This document shows positions 33,184 through 41,763 of a stretch of DNA of 64,000 nucleotides, piece after piece. This stretch comes from Fibrobacterota bacterium (GTDB lineage: Bacteria; Fibrobacterota; Fibrobacteria; UBA11236). The DNA lies in assembly GCA_019509785.1 (NCBI GenBank), contig JAEKLQ010000032.1, positions 96,654 through 160,653 on the forward strand, given 5' to 3'. The notes under the pieces were generated by a model. That model searched no databases. It worked only from the letters and a program-made list of their open reading frames with translations, and was not told the origin of the DNA. The first letter of the stretch is position 1, and every line of letters starts with the position of its first letter. Made by a program: the position numbers and the translations under genes.

Positions 33184-35487
33184 ATGTTCTTCAAGTGGCT
33201 GCCTTGGAAATACATGGTCCGGCGGGTGGCGCAGCATAACGGCTTCCTCGATCCCATCCTGATCCTGTCGCGCCTGGGGCGCTTCGCCCAGCCTTCCGAG
33301 GTGGGCGAACCCGTCGAGCTCCTGCGCGCCGGCCTGGTTTTCCACGCCCGCGGCCTCATGAATACGAGGGCCATCCAGAACAATCTCGACTGGATCTGGC
33401 CTTATTGGGTCGAGCGCCAATTCAATCCCCGCGATCTTTCCTTCATGCCGCGGGCCTTTTCCATCAGCCACGTCAACTTGACGCACCGCAATTGGACCGC
33501 GGTCGGCAATCCCGATTCGCCCTACCTCCCTATCGTCGATCCGAGCGGCCTGGTCACGCCTTTCTACGACGGTTGGTCCCTGGACGCGTGGATCCTGAAG
33601 GAAGATGGGACCGATCTCATCCCGTCCAAGGCCAAGGACATCGGACAAGCCTTGCAGATCGAGCCCAACGGCATCGCGGTAACCACCGACATCGTCGGTT
33701 CGGGCTTAAGCCTGCATTCGCGCGTCGAGGCCTTCCCGGAAGGACCGGCCGGGCTTTTGCGCCTACGCTTGCGCGCGCGCAGCGACGGTCCCGCCTGGCT
33801 GGCGCTTTCATTAAGGCCGTATAATCCCGAGGGCGTCAGCTTCGTCCACGATGTGCGCCTGGAAGCGGATCGCTCCCGCTGGACGGTGGACGGCGTGCCC
33901 GCGATCCGCTTCTCCGAGCCGGCCGCCAGGCACTTCGCGTCGGAGTATCATGAAGGGGACGTATTCCACATGTTACGGTCCCCCGGCGCCCCCGAGCGGG
34001 TTTCCGTACATTGCAAGGTGGGGATGGCCACCGCCGCCGCCCTCTTCCCGCTGCCGGCCGGTGCGGAGAAGATCCTGGACGTTACCGTGGACCTGGCGGG
34101 GGATAAGGAAACCCCGCGGCAGTTCCCCAAGCGCAGCGCTCCCGCCGCGTGGGCCCCTTCCTTGGAAGGCCTGGCGCGCCTGGAGATCCCCGATCCGCAT
34201 TTCGATTTCCTGTACCGCGCCGCCCTGCGGACCTTGCTGCTGCATTCCCCCGGCGAGGTTTTCCCGGGCCCGTATACCTACAAGCGTTTCTGGTTCCGGG
34301 ACGCGGCCTTCATCCTGGACGCCATGCTAGGAGCGGGGATGGCCGATCGGGTGGAACGCACCTTGGACCTCTTCCCCTCGCGCCAGAACCTGAGCGGGTA
34401 CTTCCTTTCCCAGGAAGGCGAATGGGATTCGAACGGGGAAGCCCTTTGGATCTTGCGGCGCTGGTGCGAGGCCACCGGGCGCCCTCCGAAAACAGAGTGG
34501 ATGCTTCCCATCGCCAAGGCGACCGAGTGGATCAAGCGTAAGCGTATCCGCCGCCATGCAGACCCCCGCCTCGCCGGGTTGTTCCCGGCCGGGTTCAGCG
34601 CCGAGCATTTGGGGCCGAACGATTACTACTACTGGGACGACTTCTGGGGCGCGGCCGGGCTCCGATCGGCCGCCTGGTTGCTGGAGGCGGCGGGACGCGG
34701 GGAGGAATCCAAATCCGCGCGGGCGGAGGCTTCCGATTTCCTCTCCGCCATCGACAAGAGCCTGGCGGCCGCGCAGAAGGACGGCCGGATCGGCAAGGCC
34801 TTGCCGGCTTCCCCCTTGCGCCGCATGGATTCCGGGTCCATCGGTTCGCTGGCGGTGAGCTATCCCTTGCGCCTGTGGCCCGGGGATGATCCCCGCATCC
34901 TGGCCACCCTCGAGTATCTGCTTTCCAAGTGCATGTTCCGCGGCGCCTTTTTCCAGGACATGATCCATTCGGGCATGAACGCCTACCTCACCTTGCATAT
35001 GGCCCAGGCCCTTCTGCGAGCGGGGGACGCCCGGGCCATCCAACTCATCCGGGACACGGCGGCGGTGGCATCGCCCACCGGGCAATGGCCCGAAGCCATC
35101 CATCCGCATACCCTGGGCGGATGCATGGGCGATGGGCAGCACGTCTGGGCCGCGGCGGAATGGGTGCTCATGATGCGCAGCCTTTTCGTGATGGAAGAGG
35201 ATCGGGTCCTGGTGCTGGCCTCCGGCATCCCGGAGGAATGGCTGCGGGAGGGCGGATCGCTTTCGTTCGGGCCCACCCCGACCGTCTTCGGAGCCCTGAC
35301 GGTTACCTTAAAGCCCGGCCCAGAAGGCGTGCGCGTGGCTTGGGCAGGGGAGTGGCGGACCAAACCCGCCTGCATCGTGGTACGCATTCCGGGACGCAAA
35401 TCCATTACCGTTTCCGAGCCGGCGGACGGCGCCGTGGACGTACCGAACGCGTTACCGGGCCCGCTCGCGCCCGCGAATTCCCGTTGA
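33184..35487 (+). CDS. Putative (alpha/alpha)6-barrel glycosidase, glucoamylase-like
   Basis: The 767-aa cytosolic product (no signal; AGGAGG just upstream of the ATG) has an N-terminal beta-rich half and a C-terminal half with six-hairpin glycosidase features. These include YTYKRFWFRDAAFILDAMLGAG, QEGEWDSNGEALWILRRW, DYYYWDDFWGAAGLRSAAWLL and a closing GDGQHVWAAAEWVLMMRSLF. These resemble GH15/GH63-type (alpha/alpha)6 barrels, in which a Glu/Asp pair hydrolyses alpha-glucosides. The family assignment is uncertain. Together with glgX it could act in storage-polysaccharide turnover, though it could also be a trehalase-like or processing enzyme. Confidence 0.65.
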   Translation: MFFKWLPWKYMVRRVAQHNGFLDPILILSRLGRFAQPSEVGEPVELLRAGLVFHARGLMNTRAIQNNLDWIWPYWVERQFNPRDLSFMPRAFSISHVNLTHRNWTAVGNPDSPYLPIVDPSGLVTPFYDGWSLDAWILKEDGTDLIPSKAKDIGQALQIEPNGIAVTTDIVGSGLSLHSRVEAFPEGPAGLLRLRLRARSDGPAWLALSLRPYNPEGVSFVHDVRLEADRSRWTVDGVPAIRFSEPAARHFASEYHEGDVFHMLRSPGAPERVSVHCKVGMATAAALFPLPAGAEKILDVTVDLAGDKETPRQFPKRSAPAAWAPSLEGLARLEIPDPHFDFLYRAALRTLLLHSPGEVFPGPYTYKRFWFRDAAFILDAMLGAGMADRVERTLDLFPSRQNLSGYFLSQEGEWDSNGEALWILRRWCEATGRPPKTEWMLPIAKATEWIKRKRIRRHADPRLAGLFPAGFSAEHLGPNDYYYWDDFWGAAGLRSAAWLLEAAGRGEESKSARAEASDFLSAIDKSLAAAQKDGRIGKALPASPLRRMDSGSIGSLAVSYPLRLWPGDDPRILATLEYLLSKCMFRGAFFQDMIHSGMNAYLTLHMAQALLRAGDARAIQLIRDTAAVASPTGQWPEAIHPHTLGGCMGDGQHVWAAAEWVLMMRSLFVMEEDRVLVLASGIPEEWLREGGSLSFGPTPTVFGALTVTLKPGPEGVRVAWAGEWRTKPACIVVRIPGRKSITVSEPADGAVDVPNALPGPLAPANSR

Positions 35488-35497
35488 CCTCATGAAA

Positions 35498-35524
35498 ACC
35501 GGCTCGCCTTGGGGACGAGCCGGT
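35498..35524 (+). terminator. Probable terminator after the glycosidase gene
   Basis: A perfect 9-bp stem ACCGGCTCG / CGAGCCGGT with a 9-nt loop follows the stop codon by 10 nt. The downstream T-run is poor. The remaining bases up to the tRNA (35525-35679) contain one small hairpin (CGGAAA/TTTCCG, 35614-35632) and no gene that I can support. Confidence 0.55.
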
Positions 35525-35679
35525 CGATTGCGCGCCCTTAGCGCGCGGAGACGGACGAAGATGCGGGTTTTGGGGACCCTGTCTCCTGCATAAAGTTTAC
35601 GATTTCAAGGATCCGGAAACAATTATTTTCCGTGGCGGCAGGCGGTTCGAATGGGGTTTTCGGGGCGGGGGAGGGTTGG

Positions 35680-35752
35680 CGTTCCCAACCGGATTTGAAC
35701 CGGTGTCGTCGCCGTGAAAGGGCGATGTCCTAGGCCTCTAGACGATGGGAAC
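35680..35752 (-). tRNA. tRNA-Glu (anticodon UUC)
   Basis: On the minus strand GTTCCCA/TGGGAAC acceptor arms, a D arm TCGTCTAGAGGCCTAGGA, anticodon arm CGCCC-TTTCA-CGGCG with UUC, and GGTTCAAATCC in the T arm form a standard glutamate tRNA with discriminator G. CCA is not encoded. Confidence 0.95.
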
Positions 35753-35810
35753 GTGACCCGAGGGCGGTAAAGGTAATACTTCCTGGCCTGAATGGGAAGG
35801 CCGCCCCCCG

Positions 35811-37796
35811 TCAGCCAGGCGGTAAATAAACCTTGGCCTCCACGAAAACACGGAACAAATCGGCATCCAGCTTGCCGGCCTTCGCTTCCTTCGCGAGAAT
35901 CTCCAGGGACTTTTCGGGGGGCATCGCCTTCTTGTAGGGCCGGTCCGCGGCCGCAAGGGCATCGTAGATATCGCAGATGGCCATGATCCGGGCCGGCACC
36001 GGGATGTCCGATCCCACCAAGCGCCGGGGATAGCCGGAACCATCCAGCTTCTCATGATGGGAGTAGGCGATGACGGGGACCCGGAGGAGCTCCTGGGTCC
36101 AGGGAATGGCCGAAAGGAACTTCCAGGTATGCGATACGTGGGAATTGATTTCCTCCCGCTCCTTTTCGCTCAAGGTCCCGGCGGGGATGAGGAGGCGGGA
36201 CATTTCATCGGGCTTGAGGAAGCCTTTGGACTCGCCCACCGGGCCGGGGAAGGTCCGGATGCCGGTGGCGCGCAGGTACTCGGCCGTGGCCGCTTCCAAG
36301 GCGGACGGTTCGTTGGCCTTGGCCACCGTCTCGAAAAATGCGTCCACTCCCGCGAGATCGTCCCGCTCCTTCGCCTCGATGCGGAGGAACGCGTCCTCCG
36401 TTCCCGCGCTGGGCCCGGCCTTCAAGAGCGCGACCTTGGATCGTTCGGCTTCCCACTGCAAGGTGCGCTTGATGTACTCGGTCCGCAGCCGGATGTTCTC
36501 CATCTCTTCGGGAAAGAGCTTCTTGGCCTTGGTCAGGATATGTTCCCGGACGCCGATCTTCCCGAAGTCGTGCAGCAGGGCCGCATAGCGGAGTTCCCGC
36601 AGTTGGGCTTCCGTGAAGGTGAGAGCGCGCAGCCGGGACGATGGTTCCCGGACCAGGCATTCGGCCAGGCGGATGCAGTAATCGGCCACGCGATGGCTGT
36701 GGCCCGAAGTGGTCGGGTCGCGCGATTCGATGGCGGTCACGCTGGCGTTGATGAAGCCTTCGAACAGCATTTGGATGTCGCGTTCGTACTGCGCGTTGGC
36801 GATGGCCACCGAAGCTTGCGAAGCCAGGGACAAGGACAGGTTCAGATCCTCTTGCGAGTAGGCCACCACCTGGCGGTCGGCCGCTTCCAACGAAGTGATC
36901 GGGCCGGTCCGGTTACGGCATTTGTTGATGAGCTGGATGGCCCCCACCACGCGGCGCTGGTTGTCTTTCATGGGCAGGGTGAGCATGGACCGGGTCCGGT
37001 ATCCCGAGGAGGTATCGAAGCCGTGGTTATGGCGGAAGGCGGCCGTTTCCGGGATGGCGTACACGTCGGATATGTTGAGGGGCTTGCCTTCCAGCATCAC
37101 GTAGCCGCTGATGGAAGACCGGCTGGGGGGGATGGCGATCTCCGCGAAGTCGAATTTAACCGAACCATTGCGCGTCAGTTTGAACCGGATCCGTTTATTG
37201 GACCAGTAGTCCCCGGCTTCCTCCTCCCGGGCGGCATCGGTTTCCACGAGGTACAGGCAGCCGGCGTCGCTGCCGGTGAGCTCCATGGCCTTCTCGAGGA
37301 TCAGGTTGAGGAGGGTGTCCAGGTTGCGCTCCGACATGAGCGCGATTCCCACCTGGTTCAACTGGCGGTTGCGGGCCTCGGTAATGGCATTGGCGTTGTG
37401 GAGGTCGAGGCATTGGGCTTTGAGCTCCAGCAGGCGCAGCATATGCGCGCAGGCCAAGGCCAATTCCTCGGGCCGGGGAGCGGGCGAAAGCTTGACATCG
37501 ACCCAAGCCGGCTGGGATGCTCCGGGTAAGGACATGGCGCCGGCGGGATCCCACAGCATCACGCCGACGTGCTGGAACAGGAAATCGTAATCTTCACCCT
37601 TCTCCAAGGCCTCGGGGGAGACCACGAGGATGCTGAAGGGGTAGATATCCTTAAGTGTTCCGGCTTTTCGGCACTCTACCTCCCGCCCGCCCGGCAGCTG
37701 GGTCGGGAATTCCAAGGGGGTGAAATTATGGATGACCACGGCGGAAAAACCCGGGGTAAGGCCGGGTTCGGCGGGCTTGGATTGAGGCGCGGCCAC
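35811..37796 (-). CDS. GAF and HD-GYP domain protein, probable cyclic-di-GMP phosphodiesterase
   Basis: The 661-aa product has an N-terminal region of unclear type (1-145), a GAF domain (about 146-333: NLDTLLNLILEKAMELTGSDAGCLYLV ... VVGAIQLINK) and an HD-GYP domain from about 345. HD-GYP residues are intact: TSGHSHRV, LLHDFGKIG (His409, Asp410), HHEKLDGSGYP and ARIMAICDIYDALAA. Such proteins hydrolyse cyclic-di-GMP. About 110 residues separate the HDFGKIG and HTWKFL helices, longer than in minimal HD-GYP domains. The GTG start is preceded at 5 nt by a perfect TATAAT. A soluble sensor-effector role is inferred. Confidence 0.88.
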   Translation of the reverse strand: MAAPQSKPAEPGLTPGFSAVVIHNFTPLEFPTQLPGGREVECRKAGTLKDIYPFSILVVSPEALEKGEDYDFLFQHVGVMLWDPAGAMSLPGASQPAWVDVKLSPAPRPEELALACAHMLRLLELKAQCLDLHNANAITEARNRQLNQVGIALMSERNLDTLLNLILEKAMELTGSDAGCLYLVETDAAREEEAGDYWSNKRIRFKLTRNGSVKFDFAEIAIPPSRSSISGYVMLEGKPLNISDVYAIPETAAFRHNHGFDTSSGYRTRSMLTLPMKDNQRRVVGAIQLINKCRNRTGPITSLEAADRQVVAYSQEDLNLSLSLASQASVAIANAQYERDIQMLFEGFINASVTAIESRDPTTSGHSHRVADYCIRLAECLVREPSSRLRALTFTEAQLRELRYAALLHDFGKIGVREHILTKAKKLFPEEMENIRLRTEYIKRTLQWEAERSKVALLKAGPSAGTEDAFLRIEAKERDDLAGVDAFFETVAKANEPSALEAATAEYLRATGIRTFPGPVGESKGFLKPDEMSRLLIPAGTLSEKEREEINSHVSHTWKFLSAIPWTQELLRVPVIAYSHHEKLDGSGYPRRLVGSDIPVPARIMAICDIYDALAAADRPYKKAMPPEKSLEILAKEAKAGKLDADLFRVFVEAKVYLPPG

Positions 37797-37801
37797 GCCC
37801 G

Positions 37802-37807
37802 ATTATA
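37802..37807 (-). promoter_or_regulatory. TATAAT -10 element directly before the HD-GYP gene
   Basis: On the minus strand a consensus TATAAT is followed by CGGGC and then the GTG start codon. This is the clearest leaderless-type promoter in the window. Confidence 0.5.
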
Positions 37808-37919
37808 ACCTTCCCGTGATGGCGTTTTCACCTGGCGGCAAAGGGGCTTTATCTTTCGTGGAAACTATTTTAAACTATACGCTCATGGGACACCGGCTTC
37901 CGCGCGGGGTAAACGCCAA

Positions 37920-38648
37920 GTGAAATACGGCATTTACTCGGATATCCATAGCAATCTGGAAGCCCTGGAAAAAGTCCTTGAATCCATGGAAACCCTCGGC
38001 GTTGAACGCCGCATCTGCCTGGGCGATGCGGTGGGATACGGCGCCAATCCCAACGAGTGCGTCAATCTCATCAAGAACGTGAGCTCGGTAACCCTGCTGG
38101 GGAACCACGATTCCGTGGCGCTGGGGCGCGAATCCTCGGAGAACTTCAACTTCTACGCGCGCAAGGCCATCGAATGGACCAAAGAGAACCTCGATAAGCC
38201 TTCGGTGGATTTCCTGGACAAGCTGCCTTACGTGGTGGATGAGCCGCCGCTTACCTTCGTGCATGCCAGCCCGCGGTCCCCGGTGGATTGGTACTACATC
38301 ACCAGCTTCGACGATGCCATCGACGCCTTTTCCTTTTTCAGCGAGAAGATCTGTTTCGTCGGCCATACCCATATCCCCTCGATCGTGGTGATGGAGAACG
38401 AGCAATCCTTCTGGGTATCCGAGACCCTTTCGCATAAGCTGTTGCCCAACCAGCGCATCCTCGTCAACGTGGGCAGCGTGGGCCAGCCGCGGGACCGCAT
38501 CCCTTCGGCCTCGTGGTGCCTATGCGATACCAACGCAATGTCGGTGGAGATCGTCCGCGTGAACTACGACATCTCGAAAACCCAGGAGCGCATGCGCCGC
38601 CTGGGTTTCGCCGAGTTCCTGATTAATCGGTTGGCCGAAGGGCGCTAG
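37920..38648 (+). CDS. Metallophosphoesterase (YfcE/MJ0936-like)
   Basis: The 242-aa product has the calcineurin-like phosphoesterase signatures in order: YSDIHSNLEAL, LGDAVGYGANP, LLGNHD, FVHASPR, FVGHTHIP and VNVGSVGQPRD. The aspartate, histidine and asparagine residues that bind two metal ions are all present. Substrates in this small family are often phosphodiesters, but the natural one is not predictable. Initiation is at GTG 37920, which opens the conserved KYGIYSDIH strand. No ATG lies closer. It stands alone between the divergent HD-GYP gene and the helicase gene. Confidence 0.88.
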   Translation: MKYGIYSDIHSNLEALEKVLESMETLGVERRICLGDAVGYGANPNECVNLIKNVSSVTLLGNHDSVALGRESSENFNFYARKAIEWTKENLDKPSVDFLDKLPYVVDEPPLTFVHASPRSPVDWYYITSFDDAIDAFSFFSEKICFVGHTHIPSIVVMENEQSFWVSETLSHKLLPNQRILVNVGSVGQPRDRIPSASWCLCDTNAMSVEIVRVNYDISKTQERMRRLGFAEFLINRLAEGR

Positions 38649-38715
38649 CCCTTATCCGCCGGGCCCTCCCGGGCTTCCTCTTCCGCTCCGCTCTTTCTTA
38701 CATTCTCCCGCGCCG

Positions 38716-40779
38716 ATGAAGCCTTCCGCATCCCGCCCCAAAAAGCCCCGCGCTCTCCCCAAACCTCCCGATCGTACCCGGCTCGCCGAAGCCGCCCGCA
38801 AGCTCATGGCCGGGCTCAATCCCGAACAGGCCGCCGCCGCGGCCGCTCCGGTTGGTCCCGTGCTGGTTCTCGCCGGCGCCGGATCGGGCAAGACCCGCGT
38901 GCTCATCACGCGCATCATCCACCTGCTGGCCGAAGGCGCCACGACGGACCAGATCGCGGCCCTCACCTTCAGCAACCGGGCCGCGCGCGAAATGGAAGGC
39001 CGCCTGCGGGAATACGCCGACCGCGCCGCCGTAGGCGTTTCCATCAGCACCTTCCATTCCCTGGGCTTGCGCCTGGTGCGCGAGCATGCCGAAGCCCTGG
39101 GGCTGGCGAAGGATCCCGGCATCCTGGATATGCATTCCCGGCTTTCGCTGATCGTCGGGCAGGCCGCCAAGCACGGGGCGCGAAACAAGAAGTTCGATCC
39201 CGTGGAGCTGGCCGATCTGTTGTCCACCCTCAAGGATCAAGGCCGCACCCCGGAGGATTGCCCTGACGATACCGACTACGGAACGCGCCTGGCCCGCATC
39301 TGGAAGGGTTACGAGAAGCAGAAGAGCGAGTCCAACCTGGTCGATTTCGAGGACCTGATCCGCATGCCGATCCGCATGCTGACTTCCGACGCGGGCATCC
39401 GGGCGCGCGTGCGGGAGCGCTGGCGGCATTTCCTGGTGGATGAGTTCCAGGATACCAACGGGGCCCAGCTCGAGCTGTTGCGCCTGCTGGTGGGCGGGCG
39501 GAGCGAGAGCGGTCCGGGCAGCGTCTTCGTGGTCGGCGACGACGATCAGAGCATCTACGGTTGGCGCGGCGCGGAGATGCGCAACCTCCTCGATTTCGAA
39601 TCCCATTTTCCCGGGGCGGCCCTGATCAAGCTGCAACGCAATTACCGCTCCAGCGGGAACATCATCGTGGCTTCCAATGCGGTGATACATAAGAACAGCT
39701 TGCGGCGGCCGAAGGAAGTCTTCACCGTGCGCGACTCGGGCGAGCCCCTTTACCATCACGTTGCCGACGACGAGAAAAGCGAGATGGATTGGCTGATCGC
39801 GAAGCTCAAGGAAGTGAACCAGTCCGAACGCCTCGACTGGAAGCAGATGGCGGTCCTGGTGCGGACCAACATCCAGTTACGCGAGTTCATGGACCAGTTC
39901 ATCGTGACGGGGATCCCGTTCACGGTGAAAGGCGCCAATAACCTGTTGGAGCGCTCCGAGGTGCAGCACGTGCTCGCTTACGCGAAATTGTTGGCCAATC
40001 CCCAGGACGAGTTGTCGCTCTCCAAGGTGCTTGCCTTCCCCAAGCGGGGATGGCCCAAGGATTTGCTGGACATCATGCCGCGCGGGGAGGAGCTTACCGC
40101 GCTGTACTGCCTCAAGCTCCACTGCGAGACCGTGGGGCAGCCTTGGACGGCGGGCGTGCTGGAATTGATCGCGCGCATAGAAGCCTGCGCCGCCGCGGCG
40201 CGCCAGGGGGCCTTCTACGCCCCCTTGTCCGATCTCCTCGCCTACGCCCAAGTGGTGGAAGCCTTCGAGCCGGAAAGCCCCAAGCGCGGCCGCGTGGAAG
40301 AATTCCTGCGGCTATTCAAGCGGCACGAAGAGAAGAATCCGGAAAGCCGGCTTTCCGAAGTCCTCAACGCCTTGGCCCTGGACACCTCTTCCAACGAGGA
40401 CCCGGAAGAGAAACCGGGCGTGCGCCTGATGACCGTGCACGCGGCCAAAGGCCTGGAATTCCACACCGTATTCATCCCCAACCTGGACGATGACGTCTTC
40501 CCGGCCAAGCCCAACCACACGGATACCGGCATCGAGGAGGAGCGGCGGCTCTTCTACGTGGCCATGACCCGCGCCAAGCAGCGCCTGTTCTTGTCCTGGC
40601 CCAAGACCAAGATCCATTACCGCGTGGTCCGGGACGTGGCGCCCTCGCGCTTCGTCTTCGAGATCCCCGAGGACCGCTTCGACGGGCCGCTGGGGAAGCG
40701 CGATGAAGCGGAAAAGACCGAGTTCTTGGATGATTTTTTCGCTTCCTTGAGGTCGAAGCTGGGCGATGGGGAAGGATAA
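38716..40779 (+). CDS. UvrD/Rep/PcrA-type superfamily 1 DNA helicase
   Basis: This 687-aa ATP-dependent 3'-5' helicase carries all SF1A motifs: Walker A LAGAGSGKTR (about 54-63), ITFSNRAAREM-like motif Ia (ALTFSNRAAREM), DEFQDTNGAQLELL (Walker B), VGDDDQSIYGWRGAE, the RNYRSSGNI motif, LMTVHAAKGLEFHTVFIP and ERRLFYVAMTRAKQRL. Residue order fits Rep/PcrA rather than RecB. It probably acts in replication restart or repair. TACATT lies 11 nt before the ATG without a Shine-Dalgarno sequence. It heads a long same-strand run of RNA-modification and other genes. Confidence 0.93.
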   Translation: MKPSASRPKKPRALPKPPDRTRLAEAARKLMAGLNPEQAAAAAAPVGPVLVLAGAGSGKTRVLITRIIHLLAEGATTDQIAALTFSNRAAREMEGRLREYADRAAVGVSISTFHSLGLRLVREHAEALGLAKDPGILDMHSRLSLIVGQAAKHGARNKKFDPVELADLLSTLKDQGRTPEDCPDDTDYGTRLARIWKGYEKQKSESNLVDFEDLIRMPIRMLTSDAGIRARVRERWRHFLVDEFQDTNGAQLELLRLLVGGRSESGPGSVFVVGDDDQSIYGWRGAEMRNLLDFESHFPGAALIKLQRNYRSSGNIIVASNAVIHKNSLRRPKEVFTVRDSGEPLYHHVADDEKSEMDWLIAKLKEVNQSERLDWKQMAVLVRTNIQLREFMDQFIVTGIPFTVKGANNLLERSEVQHVLAYAKLLANPQDELSLSKVLAFPKRGWPKDLLDIMPRGEELTALYCLKLHCETVGQPWTAGVLELIARIEACAAAARQGAFYAPLSDLLAYAQVVEAFEPESPKRGRVEEFLRLFKRHEEKNPESRLSEVLNALALDTSSNEDPEEKPGVRLMTVHAAKGLEFHTVFIPNLDDDVFPAKPNHTDTGIEEERRLFYVAMTRAKQRLFLSWPKTKIHYRVVRDVAPSRFVFEIPEDRFDGPLGKRDEAEKTEFLDDFFASLRSKLGDGEG

Positions 40780-40802
40780 GCGCCAGGGGTCGCGTTCCTT
40801 TT

Positions 40803-40808
40803 TACTAT
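40803..40808 (+). promoter_or_regulatory. Candidate -10 element before the NTF2-like gene
   Basis: TACTAT lies 8 nt before ATG 40817 with no Shine-Dalgarno sequence between. It would give an internal promoter for the rlmH-containing group of genes. Confidence 0.4.
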
Positions 40809-40816
40809 TCCATCCC

Positions 40817-41302
40817 ATGGATCCCGTCGCGCATAGGCAGCTTATCGAATCCTTCTACGCGGCCTTCGCCCGGAGGGACTGGGCGCGCATGGCGGCCTGC
40901 TATCATCCCGACGCCGCCTTCCGCGACGAGGTTTTCTCCCTCGAAGGCAAACGCATAGGCGCCATGTGGCGGATGCTGCTGGAAGCCGGCGCGGACCTGC
41001 GCGCCGAGGCGAAAGCGATTTCCGCCGCCGGCGAAGAAGGCAAAGCCCATTGGTCCGCCACTTATACCTTCTCCGCCACCGGACGCCGCGTGCGCAACGA
41101 AGTGGACGCCCGCTTCCGATTCAAGGATGGCCTCATCTTCCGGCATCTAGACGATTTCAGCTTTTGGACCTGGGCCCGCCAGGCGCTGGGCTTTCCGGGG
41201 CTCGTCCTCGGCTGGATGCCGCGCTTGCGGCAAACCGTGCAGGCCAAGGCCAAGGCCGGCCTCGACAAGTTCGTGCAGGCCCATCCGGAGTATGGGCCGT
41301 GA
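40817..41302 (+). CDS. NTF2/SnoaL-like fold protein
   Basis: The 161-aa product begins MDPVAHRQLIESFYAAFARRDW and continues MAACYHPDAAFRDEVFSLEG, the classic opening of the NTF2/SnoaL-like cone fold (helix pair followed by YxxDAxFxD). The later ARFRFKDGLIFRHLDDFSFWTWARQALG is also typical. Members are small ligand-binding or isomerase-like proteins, and no catalytic residue can be assigned. ATG 40817 is preferred over an upstream frame extension that overlaps the helicase end. Its stop overlaps the rlmH start (GTGA), so the two are translationally coupled. Confidence 0.8.
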   Translation: MDPVAHRQLIESFYAAFARRDWARMAACYHPDAAFRDEVFSLEGKRIGAMWRMLLEAGADLRAEAKAISAAGEEGKAHWSATYTFSATGRRVRNEVDARFRFKDGLIFRHLDDFSFWTWARQALGFPGLVLGWMPRLRQTVQAKAKAGLDKFVQAHPEYGP

Positions 41303-41760
41303 GGATTCGTCTCGTCTGCGTCGGTAAGATGGCCAATCCCCATCTGAAAGCCCTGGCGGCCGATTACCTGGGCCGGCTGGAACGCCTATGCGACGTGGAA
41401 GTCGCGGAAGTGAAGGATGCCGGCGATAAGGATGGGGCGGGGCGACTGGCGAAGGAGGCGGAACGCTTGCGCGAGGCCGTAGGCCCGCTCTCCGAATGCG
41501 TATTGTGGGACGAGCGCGGCGACGATCTCGATTCGCCCGGTTTCGCGAAATGGCTGGCCGAGCGGGAAGATCGCGGCGCCAAGTCCTGCGCCTTCCTGAT
41601 CGGTTCGTCCCATGGCGTGGCCGATGATCTCAAGGCGGCCATTCCCCGCAAATTGCGTTTGAGCCGCTTCACCCTGACGCATGAATGGGCGCGGGCCTTG
41701 GCGTTGGAACAGATCTACCGGGCGCGCTGCATCCAGAAAAACCTGCCTTACCATCACTAG
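41299..41760 (+). CDS. rlmH: 23S rRNA (pseudouridine1915-N3)-methyltransferase RlmH
   Basis: RlmH methylates pseudouridine 1915 in helix 69 of 23S rRNA. The GTG start at 41299 overlaps the preceding stop and opens the conserved strand IRLVCVGKM. The 153-aa length fits the family. The SAM-binding SPOUT knot shows as FLIGSSHGVADDLKAAI, followed by LTHEWARALALEQIYRARCIQKNLPYHH, matching the family ending in PYHx. The usual GG of the IGG motif is replaced by GS here. The FAD gene follows 3 nt after its stop. Confidence 0.93.
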   Translation: MRIRLVCVGKMANPHLKALAADYLGRLERLCDVEVAEVKDAGDKDGAGRLAKEAERLREAVGPLSECVLWDERGDDLDSPGFAKWLAEREDRGAKSCAFLIGSSHGVADDLKAAIPRKLRLSRFTLTHEWARALALEQIYRARCIQKNLPYHH

Positions 41761-41763
41761 CCC

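Noticed and set aside
36054..37529. 491-aa plus-strand open frame opposite the HD-GYP gene
   Set aside because: It is complementary to conserved GAF and HD-GYP motifs, so the minus-strand gene is the real one.
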